Source: Brachionus koreanus (taxonomy: Eukaryota > Rotifera > Eurotatoria > Ploima > Brachionidae). Taken from it: a stretch of 64,000 bases of DNA. The stretch covers positions 197,800 through 261,799 of the forward strand of contig PJRA01000016.1 of assembly GCA_016987375.1 (NCBI GenBank), in the 5' to 3' direction. Below the pieces are notes generated by a model. That model searched no databases and was not told the DNA's origin. It saw nothing but the letters and a program-made list of their open reading frames with translations. This document shows, piece after piece, positions 59,047 to 64,000 of this stretch; position 1 is the stretch's first letter; each line of letters opens with the position of its first letter. A program made the translations under genes and the position numbers.

Positions 59047-61558
59047 ATGTTACCAAATTTGTCCAAAATTACGAAACAAGCTTTAATATTCAGCATTTAT
59101 GTGTGTGTGTATGTGAATGCGACAACAAGTGAGTTTGAAGCAGGCGACGATAAGATCGAGAAACGCTATGAAGTAGCCAAGTTCAATTTTGTCGAAGTGG
59201 CCAATGTATATTCAATTACTTTGTGGATTCTAGTCGGCAGTTTGGCTAAAATAGGCTTTCATCTTCTGCACAAAATAACTGATAAAATACCCGAGAGCTG
59301 TTTGCTGATTGTAATCGGTTTGCTAGTTGGTGCTTTGTTCTATGCGACCAAAATAGCCGATCGCGAGTCCTATGTGCTCAATTCACACACATTTTTTCTA
59401 TTCTTGCTACCACCCATAATTCTAGAGGCGGGCTATTTCATGCCCAATCGGCCATTCTTCAACAATGTAGGCACTATTTTAATATTCGCTTTTCTAAACA
59501 CCATTTTCAACACAATGTGCATTGGACTCACTTTGTATGGCTTCAGCTTTACATCGTTGTTCGGCGGCACCGAATTCAGATTCATTGATTTGATGGTATT
59601 TGCCTCGCTAATTTCTTCGGTTGATCCTGTAGCTGTCCTTGCCACTTTTGTCGAAATAAATGTAAACGACATGCTTTACATAATTGTATTTGGCGAATCT
59701 CTACTAAATGATGGTGTATCTGTGGTAAATAATTTAGAAATCAAAATTAATTAAAATTAATATGTTTTATTAATAAAAAAAATAAAAAAAAAATAATTTT
59801 AGGTATTGTATAGATTGTTTTATGCGTTTGCCGAAATTGGCCAAGAGAACATAATTGCAGTGGACGGAGTGCTTGGCTCGGTGTCTTTTATAGTAGTGGC
59901 CCTTGGAGGTACTTTGATTGGACTCATATTTGGTGTAATTGCTTCATTTACCACCAAATATACCGAAAAAACTCCTGTTCTTGAACCACTTGTAGTTATT
60001 ACCATTGCTTATTTGTCTTATTTGACAGCAGAAATGACTTCTACATCCAGTATTCTGGCGTAATAAATTTTTTCTTTTTTTTTTAAACTAGTATCTTTAG
60101 ACTAAAACAAACAAGAACTAACAGTTTGAAAAAAAATTCATTTTTCCATTCTACAAAGATACCTCAACAATAGCCCCATTCCTCTAAAATTAAAGACAAA
60201 AAATTTTTTTAAATAATGCTTTTAAAATTTAATTGTTTTCTCTAAAAAATTAAAATTAGAAATTTTTTTTTTTAAAAGAGTGACAGCATGTGGCATGTTC
60301 ATGAAACAGTATGTTGAGTTCAACGTGTCCAAAAAATCAAATGCAACCATTGAATTTATTCTAAAGATGGCCGCAAGTATCATGGAGACAATTATTTTCA
60401 TGTTCATGGGATTGAGCACAATTTCCGACTATCATTCATGGAACACGGGCTTTGTGATTGTGACCGTAGTCAGCTGTTGTCTTTATCGATTTATTGGAGT
60501 GCTGATATTTGCCAATTTGTCCAACTTGAATCGTTTGATGAAGCTGCAGTTTGCCGACATGCTCATTATGAGCTACGGCGGGATTAGAGGAGCGATCGCT
60601 TTCGCTTTAGCCCTTGTCTTAGATGAGAACAAAATACCAAGAAAAAAAGAGTTTGTCACAGCAACTATTGTAGTTGTCATGTTTACAGTGTTTATACAGG
60701 GAACTACAATTGGGGCTTTGGTCAAATATTTGAAGATAAAGCGAAAAGAGACTGAAGAACCAACTGCTAGTGCTAAACTGACCAATCGACTAATAGATCA
60801 CGTGATGAGCTCTCTGGAAGTTATTACTGGAATATCGGGAAAAAATGAACTAAGAAATAAGTAAAAATTAGAGTTGGGATTTTCTTTTTTTGTAAATTAA
60901 TTTTTTTTCAAAAGAGTAAGACGAATCGATCAGAAGTACTTTAAGCCTTTTTTGCTTAGAGAATTTATGTCAAATGATGAAAAATTGCTGATAACTTTTC
61001 AAAAAATAAATGACTTAAATATGAATAAAATGATGGCAACTCCTCAGATCAGTTCAAATTCAAATGAAGTAAAAATACCAATTGAAATTGTAAACGAAGA
61101 GCCAGCATCTCCTGAAGTACCGCAGAGGAGCAAAAGACGCTTGACCATTTTCCCAGGTTTTGGATCCAGTCCTAAGCCCAAAGATGATTTAAAAGACATA
61201 CTTCATACGGCCATGTACAATCGTCAAAGACGAGTACTATCATCTGGCATTTATTCTTTCTTAATTTGATAATAAAATTTTTTTTTTTTAATTTAAGCCA
61301 ACATTGTACACACCTCAAGATGAATACAGCGATGATGATGATGAAAATAATTTGGCTCAAAAAAGAAGGCGATCAAGATCAGCAAGTGTTTTTGCTAGCA
61401 ATTACAGAAGAGCATCCAAGATAAATGCATACAGACGTAAATCTAGAGTAAATTTTCCTCAAAAGAAATTATCTACTGATAATGGTAACGATGATCAAAT
61501 TTCAAACATTTCAAAGCGTTCAGAATCACCTGAACTTGAACTAAAAGAAAATATTTAA
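59047..61558 (+). CDS. Na+/H+ exchanger, NHE (SLC9A) family
   Basis: Five exons join in phase (2097 nt, 698 aa): 59047-59724, 59803-60059, 60279-60860, 60915-61233, 61298-61558. A signal-like N terminus is followed by about a dozen membrane segments. Family motifs: LLPPIILEAGYFMPNR, SSVDPVAVLATF, FGESLLNDGVSVVLY (the transport Asp in LND), and SYGGIRGAIAFALALVLD. The C-terminal cytoplasmic part starts with KYLKIKRKE and has a basic/Ser-rich end (RRRSRSASVFA). It should exchange Na+ for H+ across the plasma membrane for pH and volume control. The motifs fit the plasma-membrane (NHE1-5) group and resemble NHE3/NHE5, but the subtype is uncertain. The tail is shorter than in vertebrate forms. The second intron (219 bases) interrupts between SSILA and VTACGMF. 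Confidence 0.91.
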
Positions 61559-62815
61559 AACTTTTTTTTTAACAATTGAAGCTTGTTTGTTTTGTTTTTA
61601 ATTAATTTGGCGTTAGGAAAAAAAATTAAATTATTTAAAAAAAATAAAAAAAAAAACTTATTTAAAGCTATGAATTTTTTAATCTTGAAAAAAAATTCTA
61701 ATCAAAAATTTTAGCAAATTATTTCAAAAAATTTAAAGTCACTTCGTTAGACTATGCTGCATCGCAAGCTAAGACATGCTTTTGGATCAAACTCTGAAAT
61801 ACTTAATTTTAAGACAACCATCAAAAATCAAGAAAAAAAATTATTTTTTTTTTAAATAGTTTATTTAAATTAGAAATGACTCTGAGCCATTAGATAAGAA
61901 CAAATTTGTTAAATAAAGTACAAAAAAAAACAAAAAATTAGTAAATTACTGGAAAAACGATACATTTTTTATTTTTATTTTTTTTTAATTTTAAATGAAA
62001 TGAAAATAAAGAAAAATGTCGAAAATCAGAGAAATAATTCCTTTTCATTTAACAACTCATTGAATTCATTCCATAAATTACATAAAAGGATTTTTAATTA
62101 CAGGGTCTTGATTTATTAACACTATTACTAAAACTATTTTTTAGATATTTTTTAAATATTTTATTTAGTCGAACTTCAATTTTAAAAACGTTGTTTTTTT
62201 TATCAACTAGAATTGGAGTTCTGACGTGTGAAGTATTTGCTTATCGTAAAAATAAACATCGCTATAAATAATGCTTATTATTTAATCTGAAGAATAAAAA
62301 ATTCATTTAATCATTAATTTTATTATTTTTAATTTAAATTTAGATCAAAACAAAATTAATGGTAACGTTTAAGAAAAAATTTAAATTTGAAATTTAATGA
62401 TAATACAAACTAAGCTTCTCTGAATGAAAATAAAAAGAAAGTTACATTTTTAAAGAAAAATTTTTCTAAAAATATTACACAAAATAAAAATTAGTAAATT
62501 TTTAGCTTTTATAATTAACAATTATCAGTTGAATTTTTAATTATTAATAAATCGTGTTCATAAACATTCAATATGTATGACAATGAATTTAGTATCACTT
62601 TTTTTAATAAATCATAAAGAAAAGTATCAAAATTTTTGTTAGGTCTAAAGTTAGTTAAACTAAAATGTTTCAACTGATGATAGAATGTTTCAGTTTTTGC
62701 GAAAATAAAATTTGGGCGAAACATGCCATGAATCTGATGATGCATTTTGTTTAAACAAAAAAATTATATTTTTAAATTTTTGTTTTCTTCACTAACTTGA
62801 ATTGCTCATTGATAG
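61559..62815. other. Intergenic, 3' of the exchanger
   Basis: 1.26 kb of A+T-rich sequence. A minus-strand frame at 62515-62745 has no recognisable features. No RNA gene seen. Confidence 0.5.
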
Positions 62816-63246
62816 TGATGACATTTTTTCAGTCTCAGTATTTTTTTTATTGCAATATAAATTTTTGACTTTTTATAAATAATTTAATGAATGTATTTTT
62901 TCTTTAATTTATTTACTCTCTCTTGAATGCTGTGTTGATCTTTTAATATTTTGTGCTAGTAGGAAGCTTTCAATTAATTCCTTAAAAAAATCTTAATGTC
63001 TTAACAGTAATTATAAAACTATCAAACGCTTACTATTTTTTGGTCATTATCCAAAGAGGAATCTAAAATTCCTGAAATAATATTACACTTATGCTCGGCC
63101 TTAAATAAAATTTAAGTTATGAATAATAAAATAAATTAAATAAACCATTCTAGCTTTAGATTTTTTTAACTAGTTTCTAAAATAAATTTGGTGCAAATTA
63201 ATTTAATTTAAATAAGTTTGGCGCCTAATTTTTAAAATAAAACAAA
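62816..63246. repeat. Direct duplication, copy 1 (with about 270-bp insert)
   Basis: Block A (about 62816-62910; TATTGCAATATAAATTTTTG and AATTTAATGAATGTATTTTT) and block B (about 63183-63246; AATTTGGTGCAAATTAATTT, AAGTTTGGCGCC) are both repeated further right, where they are directly joined. Here about 270 bases lie between A and B. Either this copy received an insertion or the other lost it. Confidence 0.75.
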
Positions 63247-63509
63247 TTCATTAGATGAAGAAAAATTTTTTATTATTTACATCCTTTAGTTAATTAAAAA
63301 AAAAAAAAACATAAATTATATATATATAAATTTTGTATATCATCAATTGATAAGATAATAGTAAGCTTTTTTGTTCCAACAAGCCAGTTAAAGTTAAACT
63401 TTTAAAATCGTTTCATTTTGAAACTTCTAAATGTTATGGCATTTAAGAACTTTATCACTTTTGACCAGATATAAGCTTTAGATACTTACTTGAATTGTTC
63501 TTATTTAAA

Positions 63510-63667
63510 GATGACATTTTTGCCGTCTCATTATTTTGTTTATTGCAATATAAATTTTTGACTTTTTATAAATAATTTAATGAATGTATTTTTTCTTTAA
63601 TTTAAATTTGGTGCAAATTAATTTGATTTAAATAAGTTTGGCGCCAAATTTTTAAAATAAAACAAAC
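63510..63667. repeat. Direct duplication, copy 2 (A and B joined)
   Basis: Block A (63510-63603) runs straight into block B (63604-63667), with only a few base differences from copy 1 about 690 bases to the left. Confidence 0.75.
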
Positions 63668-63754
63668 AAAAATTTTGATAAACTGATTTTGATATTTTTA
63701 AGACAAAAAAATTGTCTCATTAATTTTAAATTGGTTCCTCACTTTTTTTTTCCT

Positions 63755-63961
63755 TTATTCACTCTTTGTAGAGCATAGGGTTATTACCTTCGATTTCCAC
63801 TCAAGTCGATCTTTCGCCTTCACCCTTGCTTCTCCCCATGTCATTCCAATTTTGGTCAGCTCTTTCATGATATTTGACCTCCATGCTACTAGTGGTCTTC
63901 CTACCTTACGTCGCCCTTGTGGTGTCCATTTAAGGGCTTTTTTTGGTATTTGGCTCTTCAC
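63755..63961 (-). mobile_element. 3' end of a LINE ORF2, minus strand
   Basis: A 68-codon frame reading PQGRRKVGRPLVAWRSNIMK, then IGMTWGEARVKAKDRLEWKS and a final LCSTKSE, followed by a stop. This is the typical C terminus of endonuclease-type animal LINE proteins (G.R..GRP...WR......GMTW.EA...A.DR..W). The frame is intact here but the rest of the element is cut off at the window edge or lost. It may be a different family from the Jockey/CR1-like relics. Confidence 0.8.
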
Positions 63962-64000
63962 TAACTAACTAATAAAATGCTGTTTGAATTATATAGCCTA

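Noticed and set aside
1..64000. CRISPR arrays, bacterial operons, phage or virus genes
   Set aside because: No spaced direct repeats of CRISPR type, no prokaryotic gene organisation and no viral gene recognised; the window is animal nuclear DNA.

Overview
This is nuclear DNA from an animal: very A+T-rich, with split genes, canonical GT-AG introns (many only 54-130 bases, some over 2 kb), animal-specific families (type-I-like cryptochrome, adhesion GPCR, DOCK-D exchange factor, metazoan-type RIF1 with PP1 docking motifs), eukaryotic tRNA genes and decayed animal transposons. The exact organism cannot be fixed from the sequence. A small-genome protostome with extreme A+T content, for example a monogonont rotifer, would fit, but that is a weak inference. 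A run of 71 Ns marks a scaffold gap.

Layout, left to right: cryptochrome (+, 5 exons, 60-2045); an intergenic stretch; a beta-1,3-galactosyltransferase-like enzyme (-, 4665-5669); LINE and MITE debris; an unrecognised lysine/serine-rich nuclear-type gene (-, 8005-10050) broken by one base in an A14 homopolymer; a divergently transcribed DOCK9/10/11-type gene (+, 18 exons, 11707-28061) whose introns carry a MITE and two copies of a young SINE, one with tRNA head and perfect 14-bp target-site duplication; the Ns and a LINE tail; a class A GPCR (-, 29385-30797); an adhesion GPCR (+, 12 exons, 32582-38642) whose largest intron holds a MITE and a Jockey/CR1-like LINE relic; a tRNA/chitinase block with three identical tRNA-Asn genes, one tRNA-Ser and a secreted GH18 chitinase (-, 39677-41293); an intronless 14-repeat WD40 protein (-, 42253-44493); an intronless casein kinase 1 gamma-like gene (-, 46061-47095); a short cysteine-rich single-pass membrane protein assembled from five small exons (-, 49430-50120); RIF1 (-, 8 exons, 50697-58155) with a mariner relic in its last intron; a plasma-membrane-type Na+/H+ exchanger (+, 5 exons, 59047-61558); and a duplicated, transposon-littered right end.

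The genes are ordinary animal single-copy genes with no operon logic. They cover light sensing (CRY), membrane signalling (two GPCRs, CK1), cytoskeletal signalling (DOCK), replication timing and DNA repair (RIF1), ion transport (NHE) and chitin turnover. Two divergent start pairs (10050/11707 and 58155/59047) probably share upstream regions. Exon chains were built by hand from splice signals. For the seven multi-exon models that are called complete, the exon lengths sum to a multiple of three and every phase matches; the exception is the unrecognised gene at 8005-10050, which needs one extra base.

I found no compelling undescribed system. The most novel-looking items are the tRNA-derived SINE family, a TIR-bounded MITE family, the small Cys-rich/Tyr-rich membrane protein gene, the internally amplified WD40 gene, and a duplicated block with a 270-bp presence/absence difference at the right edge.
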